From contig JAFFJZ010000003.1 in the NCBI GenBank assembly GCA_018340375.1, forward strand, positions 4,030,001 through 4,094,000: DNA of 64,000 nucleotides, written 5' to 3'. Below the pieces are notes generated by a model. That model was not told where the DNA came from. It saw nothing but the letters and a program-made list of their open reading frames with translations, and did not search any database. A program made the position numbers and the translations under genes. Positions 22,150-36,700 of the stretch are shown here, piece by piece; within the stretch, counting starts at the first letter, position 1; each line of letters begins with the position of its first letter. Source of the DNA: Gonatopus flavifemur. Taxonomy: Eukaryota > Arthropoda > Insecta > Hymenoptera > Dryinidae.

Positions 22150-24523
22150 TTGTAAAAAGGTACAACACGCCAGTACTTTTCTAAGTTAAATGATTAATTT
22201 GAATCTAATAGGGTTTCCTCCAGTTACCAAAATTCGTTTTCACACGGATTACAATCAGATAAATTAATTCAAGTATTCCATACCACTTCATGGTACATGA
22301 TTGGTGAATAAGTTTGTGTTCCAAGCCGAAGAATAGAGATATGAAATCTCATCTTTCGTTGAACAATAAAAAGAATACATTGGGGCAAAATGGTTTATGA
22401 TAGACACCTTTTTTTCAGCTTGAAAAACCAACATAGTGTGACATATTCAGCTCCTTCAATGTAATAAAGTGGAGTGAGAACAATTCATTTCTGCTATCCA
22501 CGTTGGGAGTGTATTAATTTTTATTCCAAGCTTTTGAATGAAAATGAAATTCTCATTCATTGAGAATTGAGAAATTTATTATAACGACGATATTTTTCGC
22601 TACAGTTTCGACATACTCAAATAAAAGGTGTTCGATCACGCTAACTTTACAATATCTAAATGCCAAATACAGGAGAGATATTGTTGATCCTGAATTGGTT
22701 CCATGTTGGTTCAATATATTGAACTCATATATAGGAGATGAATGTTTATTTAGCTGAAACTGTCTCATCACCATGCGAAAAATAACTCTCAAAAACTGAT
22801 ATGTGAACTCTGTGAAATTTTATATGAGCATTCATTCAGTTCTAAGATCAATGAGCTAAGAATTGAATTTTATCAAACGTTGTGAGACCAATGTGGAAAT
22901 TTGGTATGAAATTTTCAATAGTTTTGTCCAGAAATTTAACAGGATTCATCAAAACTTATTGAATTTTCAAATGGGGCGTTAGTGCAAACGAAATAGACTA
23001 ATAGCTCACTGTAAAAGGAAATAACATTGAAAGTTAACTGGTTCTATGTACTGCAAAATTTCAGTGAATGTGCTGAGATAGTTTTGGGAATGTCTTGGCA
23101 TTTTCAGTCCAATTGCACTAGTCAATAATTTTCAATAAAATATTGAAATTTTCACCAGGGTATTGAATTAATTAATACATTAATTTGTTTGAATTTCATC
23201 TCTGAGTGAAGAATATTTTTTGGAATGTATTAGTCGAATGTATGTTTCGAAGTTCAAGACCCGAGGAGACAAATTTTCAAAATTATATACAAATTATGTT
23301 GAATTATATATACATTTTCACGTGCATATCACAAAGAATCAATGATTTTTCATAAACCAATGAAAAAATGGTTTTCATACCAATTTTTCCAAGTACGAAA
23401 ATCATCATTCATTGCAATCCATATATAACTTATATAAAATTATGTATAATTCTCCAGAATACTTTCACTCGGGGGTGATAGAACATTTTCGGTTGTTTTC
23501 ATCAAAGTTTAATTTCTTCTTTGTATGTTTGTGTTATATTCATTACTCTCCCTCATGGCAAAAGGAACTGCTTCTCACTTCACTTTATCATGAAATACAT
23601 ACAGTTCATATATATATATCGTACACAAGAATGTATTACTCGATTCAAACGTTCATCAACATTCATTATCTTCTCTTTGTGACGCATAATACTTGTATAT
23701 ATACGCATATATATACATATAAAATATCACCCATACATTATTTCTTAATTTATAAAAAAATGATTAATGATAATGCGCGTATAATACCATTATTTACAAA
23801 TATATGCAAGTTCTTGATCCGGAAGAATAACAGGATCTTCGTGTTATATTTTTTACATAACTTTTGGTTTCTTTGATATCTTTCATTCACGAATATTTTC
23901 TATTTTTCCATTGATTTGAATCAAGGGTACTTAGAGAATACAGTACAATCAAGTGGAATATTCGCTTAAAGGTGGCGAATAAATAAAATAATTCTCGTGC
24001 CAGGAAAAACAGGATACAATTTCCAAGATATTCAAATCTTGGACAAAAAAATAACGTGAAAATTTCGAATTTCTCATCCTTTAAAGAGAATTGAGAAACT
24101 TTAACTTACAAGAATTTTATTCAACATGTTTCCAAATAAATATTTTTCATTCCACCATTCAGGATGTTCATTGGGCTACTTCATTCAGATTTCATTCAGG
24201 TCTTGTTTTCTTCGAATATAATATGCAATAAAGCATGAGCATATGAGAGCTGGATGTTATTAGAGCGGATCACTATTGAAAAACCAGATTTGACGCAGTG
24301 TTCATTAAAAAAACAGAGTGTTTGGAAGGAAATCCAGTTCCAATTACGTACAAGGTGTTAAATATTTAATTTCTGAAGACAAAAACAGGAACGAGAACAG
24401 CATATTCGAATAAAAATCAGTCATAATTTTTATCTGTGGCTCAAAAGAATCACTCTTCCTGAATAAATATTAGTTTACAATGTGGCATAAGGGTTCATTC
24501 TGTGAACATTAATTGGATCATGT

Positions 24524-24746
24524 ATCCCTAGTAAAAATGAATCATATGCGATCCACGTAAGATCCATATATAACTTTATTGATATATATGGAAATTTCCA
24601 TATATTTGTCATATATAGTTCATATATGGCTCTATGATATGCCACTATCGTAGATCCAAATGGAAAAATTTTCAAGATTATATACAATTTATATATAATT
24701 CTATATAAGTTATATACAATTTTGATCATTTTTCTAATCAGGGGAT
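24524..24746. mobile_element. MITE-like element related to 17129-17368
   Basis: Left end atccctagtaaaaatgaatc and right end tgatcatttttctaatcagg followed by ggat are inverted. The interior is full of atatatgg/ccatatat palindromes. The terminal motif matches the ATCCCTG family at 17129. A lone end tcccctgataaaaag occurs at 28776-28790. Confidence 0.55.
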
Positions 24747-25067
24747 ATTCTTGATAAACAGATTGAAAAGATCTCATAAAATTTCCTTAGTATACCCTTC
24801 ATACACCTAATGCTCAAAATATTGAGATTGAATGTTACACAAATGATGATATACATGTAACATATATGACAAACATACATAAATTTTGTCATAAATTAAA
24901 ATTCATACGATTCTTCAAACTAATTACTGGATTAGAAATAAAATAACGTGGGAATAGTACACAGATTCATTTCGCCATCGAATTTAGATTGTTTACAAAT
25001 TTCTTATAGTATTAATTTACAAATGATTTATGATACTTAACGTGCATTATATTCGTCTCACGACAGT

Positions 25068-25534
25068 CCCCAGGCAGCATTTTGCTGAAAAGATTTTGGA
25101 AAGATTTCTAAAAAATATTTTTTGCAACACCCGATGCTCTTCATCGCTGCATATTTAAAATTTGTGATCATTGCTCAGTTGTTCAAAAACTATCCTGTGT
25201 CCTGTGGAACACATTATGTGTTTGAAAATCTCAATGATTTCTCTGAGACTCAAGTGAACAATGAGGGGGTGAGGGATGCATGACGGTTTTGATATTTTTC
25301 ACGAAATTTATATAAAGTTTCGATCAACACTTAATAAAATACAATCTGAACCCTTGGGAAAGTTATCCCAGTTCTTACAAAATTTCCACGGTGGTGAGAA
25401 AAGGACATGACAATGTCTTACAATGAACAGAGAAGTCCGAAAAAACGTTGATAACCATTTAAATAATGTTCAAGTGTTGCATAACATATCTTTTAGAAGT
25501 TGTTTCCAAATCTTGTCTATAAAATGCTGTCTGA
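25068..25534. mobile_element. Inverted-repeat element, ~467 bp
   Basis: Arms of about 62 bp at 25068-25131 and 25472-25534 are imperfect reverse complements. The left arm has ccaggcagcattttgctg and ends ttgcaacac. The right arm, read on the other strand, has cagacagcattttatag and ends atgcaacac. The CAG(G/A)CAGCA terminus resembles the CCAGACAGCACAAA elements at 17841 and 29598. Confidence 0.6.
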
Positions 25535-26413
25535 ATTATAACTTCAATGTAAATCAATTGGAACGATAAAATATGACACATATGAGTGTTACGTGTCGTT
25601 CAGGAGACTACTATGTACACAAATATTGAACTATCGTAGCAACTGTTAATATATCATGATCCGTATCACGCTGTACTATATATCATATTTATATAGAATA
25701 TATATTATGTACATTTTAACAAAACGCATTCAAACGTAACTTATTTTACAGCACAACGTGTTCCTGTATTGGGCAGAATTTCGAAGAAATTCACAAGAAT
25801 TTTACAATTGTTTCATTGCTTTCTGGAGACACGTCGTATTGTATGGATATTTGGATCAGCGATGCCCACTTTTGATAGATTTGATTCTTTTTCATGGAGA
25901 ATATATCGAATTTCTATCAAACTTTTATCAAAAACCATAGAAATTTGATATTCTTTCTGTGAAAAAAAATAACATATCCTTAGAAATGTGGGAATTCGAA
26001 TTTTTTGTTATAATCAGTGAGAAGAAGTATATTAATTACAATAGTTTTGCTGTCATCGTTGCATAAAGTTCCTCAAAGTTGCTACAATGGCTGGAAATGT
26101 TTGTTCTTAATTCAAAATTTCATGCATTTTTATATTTTCAACGCATCAATCGCGTTCACAATTCCTTTTTGTACAAGAATTATTTGTGAATGAATCCGAC
26201 ATCAGCAGCTAGAAATTTATATTCCAGTGACGGAATTTTTAATGTTAATTTGTTCACATAAATTAAATTTTCTTGAATTTGTTTGAATGAAAATTGAATT
26301 CTTCATTCGTGGAAACAGTGTTTTTATAGAAAATTCGTCGATTTGATATTGAATTTTATTGAGTTTCGAGAAAATTATATATAGTTATATAAAAATTGTG
26401 TATAATTCGAAAA

Positions 26414-26419
26414 TTTATT
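26414..26419 (-). other. Candidate polyadenylation signal, gene 2
   Basis: TTTATT on the plus strand is AATAAA on the minus strand. It is the first canonical signal found downstream of the gene 2 stop, at about 1.06 kb. Variant signals nearer the stop cannot be excluded. Confidence 0.3.
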
Positions 26420-27475
26420 CACGTAATCATTCAACGCAAAAACTACCCAACACTTCTGCTTTGTGAAGTCCATGATTTATCACTAGAAAAAGTAATCCAC
26501 GAATCCAATACGAGAATCATCGATAAAGTTGATTAAATTTCAAGAGAACAAATGATTCTTCTGAGAAAAAAGGAGAAGAAGAAGGGAACAGAATTATGAG
26601 AGATATAATTCAGCTTAAACTCTTTTATCAGCGTCTCGTTAGACATTCGAGTTCTCTTTTAGGCAACTTTCGATTCTCCTCGCTACTGCCACCACCATTG
26701 ATTAGTCACAAAATTCTAGCTGCTGGTTGGCGAATGGATATAGCTAGTTGCTGGGGCGATGCCAATACGCGACGATATTAAACCTTGTCAATGAAAGGAC
26801 AGAAATTCAATTCAGAAATAAAAGTGTAAGTCTCCGACGACGTTCTACTACTTCCCGTTAGCATCATCATCCGTAAGAATTGTGATAAAAATTTATCGGG
26901 CAGCTAAATTGGTTGGAATCGATTGTTATGGGATTCAACATTCGTTAAAATCATCCACTCCATGCGAATCATATTCTTATCTCTTAATTTCAATTCACCA
27001 AAATTATTTGAATCTTTTCACGTAAAAACTGTATGCTTTCATTTTCCATGACCTTTTCAACGATTCTGGACAATGAAATATGGAACTCATTTTACGTAAG
27101 AGCTGAACTTTTAATTGAAAAAGTTGGTTACTAAAATTGAGTTATCTCGGCTAGTGTTATAAACTTCTTTCCTTTTACTGTAACCAACCGTAAGAGGAAC
27201 GTACATTAATTAATAACATTATCCGAAAACGACTAAACATACGACGTGACTCTGTCGTATTGAAAAAACATCAAATGCTTTCTTCTCGAGAGTTGTCAAT
27301 ATTTGTAGAACTTTGAAAAACTTCAGCAAAATGAGAAGTTTTACTCAACAGAGGAATCAGAGACGGAATGAATTTACAAAAGAGATTTTTACAACAATTT
27401 GATCCCGTCGGTGTAAATGAGGAAAAATAAATTCGAACGGTAGGGGGAAACTAAATCTGATCATTATTTATATAA

Positions 27476-27705
27476 CTACGTGAGCGTTGAAACAAGTACG
27501 ATATAAATAATCATTTTCGATTTGAGCGTGAACTCCAGGATGGTACTTTTGGACGACATCGATTGGGCTGTGTTGTCGATTCTACGAGGTATTAGATTGC
27601 CGTCTGTACTTTTTCTACCATTACTGCTGATGATGGTCTCGGTTTTGTCCATTGCTATCTCATCGTCGTCTTCGTGGTTGATGGATTTATCATTCGAATG
27701 TATAT
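27476..27705 (-). CDS. Gene 2 terminal exon: acidic stalk and hydrophobic end
   Basis: Minus-strand acceptor ttgtctttcag precedes 27705, and the frame closes at a TAG at 27478-27476. The exon encodes D-IHSNDKSINHEDDDEIAMD, a Ser-rich middle, and ends KSKMIIYIVLVSTLT. The short hydrophobic end (about 12 residues) could be a weak GPI-attachment signal. The opening Asp and acid-rich stretch parallel the terminal exon of gene 1. The nearest canonical minus-strand AATAAA I can find is at 26419-26414, about 1.06 kb past the stop. Confidence 0.82.
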
Positions 27706-30700
27706 CTGAAAGACAATCGTAAGAAAAAAATGAGATAATCATTTTCCATCACATGAATGTTCGGGAATTCAGTTGACCTTCTCATCATAGGGAAAAAATC
27801 ATTTTTAGAGTACATTGGAATATATAACAAATGAGATACGTTGGGATACACAGGGAACAGGGAACAGGGATTGGAAAATTGATTGAATATACGTATTGAA
27901 TGAAATTTTCAAAAGGATTAATCGCAACGTATGAAACGTTTGTTCAAAAATGATGAATATGAACGAAATTCTCTCTTTTGAAATGTATACGGATGCACGA
28001 GTGAAAATAGCACCTATGGAATGTGAGAGAATGTGATTGTAAAATCAGTAGCTACGAGAGGAAGACATTGAAGTTCCTGGAAAAAGCAATATGAAAGTTG
28101 CATACGAAAGTGAAGTATGCAATATAAAACTAGTCAAAAGCAAATCGCGAACCATAAGTGAATCATGAAAAAAATATCCGGTTATGACATACCTTGGAAA
28201 AAATATCCGTGGGAAAAAAATCTGATGGACGAAGGTTTTATGGAAAAACAATTGATGGATGAAAATTTCGAGAGAAATAAATCTGTAATAAAAAAAAATA
28301 TTCAAACGAAGAATAAATACAAAAAGATCGTATATTGAAATGAAGAATGTTCTTTATGAGAATTAATGCATTCGTATTGAGAAGAAGAATATCAAATCCC
28401 ATCACGAATGGTGACATTTCTGATCAAATATCATTGAATTCCATTGCAAATTATTAATTTTCCCATTCGTCAATGAGATTTCATAGAATACTTGTAACAT
28501 GGAAGAAATTCTTATTTCCAGAATATTATTGTTTGAATGAAGTTGGATAGTGAACAACCGAAGCTCCCAGATGAGGATTTTGTTCTAATGTTTTCCGGAT
28601 TTTACAAAAATTACCAATGAAAAGAGATGAAAAATTGTCAGTTTAGCAGCTCTGTGAATGACATTAATTCAAATAAACGTTCCTTCGAATGTACACATGT
28701 TCCCATGCACGAACTTCTCATATCAATGTCCAAATACCTGTACATCCTCATACATTGAGAATGTAACGATCACTGTCCCCTGATAAAAAGCTCCCACTTT
28801 GAATCAAGTTCATACAGCGAATTCCGCTATGAATCCATAAATGGAATTGCAAAATTTTCCAAGAAAAACTTTGATACAAAGGTATGACGTTTGAATGAGT
28901 ATTGTGAGAACAAGTGAATGAATTCAATTTCATGCGACATTGTCATATTGAACGAACGAAATCTACATCGCTGTAAAGATGAATCTGAACTAATGATTTG
29001 CGTCGTTATAAAATGACTGACAAAATGGAAAATGTATCATCCCCTTCAAACTTTTCGTATTGTGGAGTGAATGTTTTTATGACAAAAGTGTTTCTATGTT
29101 CACGAGCATCTGTTGTAAACGTGTTTTATATTCCTATTCCAGATAGCGCAAATGGAAAAAAATATCAAAGATACGGATTGCATTTGTATTCGACATTAAA
29201 ACCCTCGCAATATGCATTTTAGGAAGTTGATATGATGAAATTCCATGTCGCTGACATCACTCTCGCTTTTTATCATCATGTTGGTAATTTAACATTCGAA
29301 TTACAACTGGGTTGATCTCGATTCCTTTCAGTGCGTAAATCCTCCAGGTAGTAAAAGTGGTTCCAAAAATCTGTCAAAATTGGTTTTGAAAGAAATTCCC
29401 TGGACAAAAATGACCCATGCACCCCTTGTTCTTTATCAACTCGTTAGATTCAAGTTATTGACACGACTCATTGTTGAATAGATGGATTGTATGTGAGCTC
29501 GAACAGGGAGTGGACTTTTGACAGTATATTCGAATACGTCAGAGTTCAGACAGCAACAATTCATGTCTATGAGGAAGCTCAAATTTGACATAACTAACCC
29601 AGACAGCACAAAAGTTCAGAAAGAATTTTTAGGAATTCACAAAGAGTTGTTCAAGTACCAATTGAATTTCTTATGGACTCTTTCGAATCTGGCGTGCTGT
29701 ATGGGAAGTGCATATGGCATTGATGTCTGGCGAGTACCTGGTTATTCTCTTTCTCTTTCTCAGTGTACTGTAAAACTTCAACTAGTGTTTCAATCTTACT
29801 CTTTATTGAATAGTAGTAGTCCATTAAAGGCGCAAATATCATCGAATCTAACCTTTGTTCTAACCTTGTTGAACCTGTTTTAAGCCTTGTACATTAACAC
29901 CAGTATTCTATCAATCGGAAAAACTTCAGAAATTGTGTTCTGTCTACATCATCATCATCATTATCGATTACAATCATTCCTCCTTTTACCTGTTCGTGAG
30001 AGACTGCCAAATATTCAATATGTCCCCAATTTTAAACACAATTAACAACTATTGAATCATTTATCATTTATGTGGGGGTACTGATGCTAAATCTAATTAT
30101 TTCATTTCTACATCCAAGGTAGTCGATGAATAGCAATACTGATCCATTCATAGATTTGTTCTGCAGGAAATTTTGTCAATTTCTTGATAAAAATTCTCAA
30201 CAGCATCTAAATATGCATCCATTTTCATGAACCCTATCATACGCAATAGATAACTTGTTATGCAACACAACTTTTCACATTCTTTGTCCAAAAAATCAAG
30301 AAATTTATCATCTCACAATTTTATAAACGTACAACGATTTAATATTCCTCAAATGAGTTGACAGAAAAAATGTTGAAAACATGTTTAACCAAAACAAAGA
30401 AAAAATGTCTTCCCAAGAACAAGCGTTTCCGGTGGTTTAGTTAAATCTTTATAAGACCAAGGGATGAGAAGAAAGAGACGCAGAAGAAGAAGAAGAGGGA
30501 TGAAAAAAAAAGAAGAGCATGCACTATGTAAGTGCATTAAAACACTTTGAAATTCGACGTAGCATCGTCTTAAATCATCGCGCGACATAATGCAAGAACT
30601 TATAAGCGGGATGGCAAACCAAAGAGAAAGAGAGATGGCCGGAGAAAACTTTCGTCCCTAAAGTTTTGAAGAAAGACGAAAAGTTTAGCCGTATAAAGTT

Positions 30701-33700
30701 TGCGATGCGACGTAAGATCCGGAAAAATCAACGCGGCAAATGCTTTAAACTCTCCCAAATAATATCAGAAAAGGAATATTGTCAACTTGTTCCGTTCTTC
30801 AAATGTATATCCATCCCTCTCTTCCTTCTTTCATTCTTCCTCCCGTTTCCTCTCAACGTGTTGAGCGATTAAGACGTGGAAATAAGAAATTCATTGTATT
30901 ATAATATGCAGAGACAGATTAATATCGATCTCGAATAACCTGTGAGGAATAGATTTTTCTGAAATTTTTTGAAAGGATAAATAAAATCACAGCTTATTTC
31001 AATTGAACACAAAAAGTTGTTGTTCTCAATTCACAGAATCAAAGTGAAACGTATTTATCGTATGGAAAATAATAATACACATTCCCCCTCGAAATATCAT
31101 TATCACTCCACTTATGCAATCAAAAGCACTTGCATAGAACTCCACGTTCACCCTCGTTATAAATTTACGAGACAAAACTAATCGGTAACTTTATTATAGG
31201 CTGCTGTCCATGAAAGTTTCAAACTGGGAATGTTATATTAGCGTACAGAATGGAGTATACATTTGGATATTCAAACCTGCATTCGCTCTTGTCATTCGAA
31301 CCGTATGATTCAATAGTATCATCGAAAAGAAACAAAAAAACAATGATTGTTGAGCAAACGTTGTTGCGTATTTACCTCCTTTCCTGATAGCAGTCGTCAG
31401 CGAAGCATCCTTGATCTCGTTGGAATTGGGTTCTAAACTCGGCAAAGTTTTCTGCCAGGATTTTTGTCTTTTCTCAGCTGAAAAACCAAAAGAGAAGAGA
31501 AAGTTAATCGGAACAAAAAACCGAATGAAAATTGAAATTTCCAACGAATTTACCTATATCGACGATAGGATGGAACGTCGTTGTCGTGGTGGTCGTTGTT
31601 GTTGTCCAAAGTTGCGTCGTTGGACTCGGTATGTCTGAAAAATAATTCAAAATTTCAATAGAGTGGAATATCGAACATTCTAATTCGACGATCCCTCTCT
31701 CGTATGATTGCCGCCATTCTCTTGTGCGGTCCTTATTAATGGTCGTAACATAATAGGTACAGAATGCGCATCTAGCAACGGTTAGCTATATGAATAATGT
31801 GATTTCCAATACCGCATCGAACCGTATTGCCAAGAGATAATGATCTGAACATCGTGGCTTTTGTATATAGATTTGCTTTGATAGCTTCAGCTTTGAGAGG
31901 GTTCGATTTAGAAGGGAATCATTCCCACCGTTACAGAGGAATAATTTTGTTTCTATAAATTATATTATCATATATATATATATATCTTCGGATTTCGATC
32001 AGAGAATGATGGAATGGACTTGATTTGTAAACAGAGGATCGAGTTGTTACGTACGCACAAACGAACGAGAAGAAGGGTTTGATCAGGGGCTTGGAGTGTG
32101 GACCTTCGATAAGGGTCTCAGGGTGAAACCCAACTAATATAATATAAGTACGCGAATGTTACCAAAAAGGCATTTATTTCTTCAAAGGAGCATTATGTCC
32201 GTTCTCGCTTTCAAAAGCGCTGAGTGGACTGCTGCTACCCGCTGTAGCAATCGGAATGATTGATGTGATTAAATGGGAAAGGATTTATGTGTATGTATTT
32301 CGATATTCCAAGTCACTCGGGAAAAGTCGATACTTTGGACATGAAGGATGAATCTGTAGAATTTATTGATCATCGAATGGATCCAAATATATATTTTCAG
32401 TTCAAAATGTATTTCACGAAACATCATTCCTTTCTCTTGTCAAAGAATTCAAGTTATCGTAGAATTATTTAACACACCCAATCTAATTGATCGACAAATG
32501 TTGAAGGCCTTCCAAAAAAGAAGAGAGAGCAGAAGTAGAAGATCAAAATTGGGAAAAGAAAAAAAAAACACAGCGGTGATCGTCCAGCAATTTTGTCTCA
32601 TTTCTGTTCTTCCTTTTTCTTTCATATACACACGCTTGACGAGAGAGTTAAACTGCCAGATCGAGAAAGAAACAGGAAATACGGAGAATGATAAATGTCG
32701 ATGACATAAAAGATACCCGAGGGACAGAATTTGCGATACGAGCCTAAAAGTTTTTGCCCTGGCCCAAGTGATAGTCAACGTTGTCGCTATCGTTTTCTTC
32801 GACGACTCCTTTCAGAAGAAACTGAAGAAATCAAACTGAGGTGAAATGATAAGGCGGATGGTGATAATTGAATCCTGACTGACTGTTACACACCACAAAA
32901 AATATCCTACCAAACTTTCTATAACACTCTTCATCAAATTTTGAGTAGACTACTATTTTACGTATACTACTGTATTGCGAAAACACGTAACAACCTATAT
33001 AGAAACACTTTGGGGTCACTATATGGATTCGTTTTGGCATCGCTTTTCCACTCTTACGTTTTCGTTGCTTCTCACAATCGATATATCTTATTCCCTGTCT
33101 ACAAGAAAACCTCGCTCGCTTTATCTCATTCGAGGTTCGACCGGATGTTTAATTTCTCATCCGAGTGATGTGTCCTTCGTCATACGGCTAACGATGTCTG
33201 ATAACGTCGAAGCCTTTCCAGAAGAAACTTCGGAATAAGATCCGTGATAATAAACGATTGCTCTTGAATGCTTCCGAAAAGAAAATAATGAAAAAAAGGA
33301 GAACTAGGCAGTTCCCTCTCGTCTCGATAATCACGAACCTCGGACAAGTCGAGGGAATAATGTCGATGATCGGTGGATGTTGGGATATAAATGATAATTT
33401 CTCTTCCCTCAATTGATTACATATTTCATGGATTCTCTTATGTATTTATCGATGCTCTTGTTACATTAATCAGTGTATATTTGTGTTTTTCATCGAACCA
33501 AATTATAACACGGAAATAGAGAGGATTATTGTCCTTCGAGTATGAATGATATAAATGAAGTGCCTCAGGGAACATTAGGAACCTTCGAAGGGGTAATTCT
33601 TCGGTGGAGAGCAAGGAACTTTTTCCTCCAACAGATTTGTTAGGTTATAAAGAAAATAAATGTAAAAATCTGTACACCTGATACTTTTTGTTACAGTAAC

Positions 33701-36700
33701 AACTGTTTGATAAATGTTCCTAATAGGAAATAAAGTGATGAAGAATATCAGGTCTTTGCTATCAAATCTTTTGTATGCGTTGAATCCACAAATGAAATCG
33801 AATGTTTGATAAATGTCTCATGTGAAGAAATATATGTCTCTTGATAAATGAATCGTCTCATGCTGAAAGAGAGTTGGGTCCATTAGAACATATTCTGAGG
33901 TATTCGAAGAAAAATTGCACCTGTAAATAAATTGATTCTCATTGAATCTGCATATTTGCCCCACATGGTTGAAAATAGAAATCCAATTGTTTCAACCTGG
34001 AATTAGATCATAAAATTGTCATTCAAACTCTTAACCCCATTCGTTCACTGAGATTAACAATGTTAGTTCAGTGTTCACTCAAAAACAAAAGGATAATGCG
34101 TGGAATCAAATATGTATAATTTTATGAGAAGAATTATTTAATTCATTCTAATGATTCATTAAAACACCTTTGCTGTACTATTCTACCATTTATTTGTCGT
34201 ATTGATAATATATCTGGAATATCAGTTCAGTTTATTCGAAATCCAACATATCTCTACCAGGTACATGACACATAAAATATCAGTATAGATTTTGAAATAT
34301 TTACGACACAACGAACACAAATGTGTATATGATAATAATATATCAGATATCCATAGAAGTTTTGAAAACCTTGAGGGCATCCCATACGGTCTAAAGAGTC
34401 GTGTGTCTCTTCTCGCGACGATAGAAGCGTATTGTTATCTTTGTTGAATACCATACGTTAAAAATAGATACACGATCAGAAATCACAACCACATGAAATA
34501 CCCTGAAGCTAACACCAAAGGTTATACGTCATCGTAAAGAACCATAAAAGGGTAGATATCGTATCTCCCCTCGAATAGACAATTCCCAGGAAATCGAACG
34601 AGATATCGGTATAAACAATTAACTAAACACATGAAAAAATGTCATATTTGTCTTTCAAAGTTATGAATCGTCCGGCGAAATTTTCTCGCCAAATGGGTTG
34701 TTGTCGCGAACATATGATTTTTATCTTCACTTTTCCGCATGAAAAATAACGTGGAGTGAAAAAATTTCAGCAAACATACAAAAGTTTGCGTTGACGTATT
34801 ATCGCTTCACTGAATCATTCTCGGGAAGGGAGTTTTATTCATCATAAATAAATGAGAAGAGTAAACGTCAAGTTCCAAAGTTGTAACTGGATGCTGTTGG
34901 TTCTATTTTGTGTTGTTTTCCTACTTATTCGTTGATAAAACTCTCCTCGCGGAAATTGTCCAATGTAAATATGTGGAGGGTGTAGTGTTCTTCTCCTCCT
35001 TAGTTCGTTAATGTTCTTTCATTATCTCATGCTCCAAGTGAATATCAGCGGATACCACATCTCAATTTGATTTCATGAAATATCTTACATCACCTACGTT
35101 GAGAAGAAAATTGTGGTGACAAGCAAAACTTGATCTATGAGTTATTCCTGAACTAACGTGGTAATTCTTGACAGAGACGGTATAGTTTTCAATGTGGAGT
35201 TGGTGTGGTAAAGTATTGAAATATTGTGGTCAGAATAATTTCAAAACATTAATAGAGATTAATAGATTTTCCCATTTTACCGCAGAAGAAGCTGAAATCT
35301 TAGAAAGAATCCTGAATAAATATGAATCTAACACGTGAAATAAAATAATTCATAAAATGTTGCGACTTGTTATTTATTCCAATTTTGCACCCTGAATTTA
35401 CAATTTATTCTCAAAACAATTGAATTGATGATGTACGATGCAATGGGGTTGCAAATTAGTTTGTTCTCAGCCACACTTTCGTCAGAAATTGTGGTTGGTT
35501 TTGTCGATTTCATAATTATACATCTTGAGTTAATATTTCAAGTTTGTTGAGCATTCTCTGCATTCAATTGTACCCTGGTGCATATAAACAAAGCGTTTAA
35601 AGCAGCCTGCAAACGTGACCAAATATTCATCCAAGTGCCATTCAGGATGGAATTGAAACATTTTCACCTCCATTCGTTCCAATTCCCGCTCTCTGCGCAA
35701 TTTTGATTCGCATCAGGGTATGATTCATTCCCTACAAATAAATCTTATTTGATTTGAAATCTCAAATCCCGCTTTAGAATAGAAAAGTCCTCAACGGAAT
35801 ATCTCGAAGATATCTCTGCACATTCATAAACTCTCGCATTCATATAAATCATTGGAATCTATCAGACAGAAATCGTTGTCACGAAAAAAAACACAATTTC
35901 AAAGTTTTATATTTCTTAATACATTGCGAAAAGAGAATCGTATATACGATAAAAATCTGGATGGAAATTAATCACTTCTCGGACAGCGTTCTCCATGCAC
36001 CTGCAACCACGCTCACATGTTTCTAACAATTCCATAAATTCTCATACATTTGCTTTGCTCATATGGTTATAGTGGAAGAATATATCATACATTATCCTTT
36101 ACGTTAAACGCGCTGGAAAAAAATATAGATCGAAATTCTGCGAGCCTCCAACACGTGGACGCCACCGACGAGGCCGTAGTAGCACAGTTATTACCGTGAA
36201 CGAACGTTTTATTCTCCTACGCATATGAATTTTATGCAACATTTCACCAATTATATATGAAACAGATGATGATGATCATCATCGTCTCTTTACACGTTGA
36301 TATACACGATATCCAAATGCAATATACATTTTTATTCTTTTCTTTTCCTCAACATTAACAACAATGTTAATCAATCTTGTTCTCCTGTATCTGCATCGAG
36401 AATCGCATTAATGGCACGAAGTCTTACGATGATGTATGACGAAACAACACGCTTCTATATTCTCTTTTTTTGCGTATCTTACACTTGAGAGCTGTGTTGA
36501 ATTAACACGGAAGTAATGCAAACCTGAACCAATCGGTTGGATCAACATGTTCCAGAAATGTGTGACTTTGATTGAATAAAATACAACAATATATCATATC
36601 TCAGATATTTCCTTCTGGCGGAATAGCACGAATTTTTCTTACACAGAATGTAACAGATAGAAATAATAAATTATGCAATTCAAAACCACTTAATTGATGT

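Larger units (their letters stand above)
15459..27475. other. Convergent intergenic region between the two paralogues, about 12 kb
   Basis: No gene was recognised. It contains the 3' UTR zones of both genes and a concentration of inverted-repeat, MITE-like elements, each listed separately. Chance frames such as 19466-19945 and 23412-23876 show no domain and have simple AT-rich composition. Confidence 0.7.

Noticed and set aside
23412..23876. 154-residue open frame rich in Tyr, Ile, Phe and His
   Set aside because: Composition is that of translated AT-rich DNA with ATAT runs. No motif and no neighbours.
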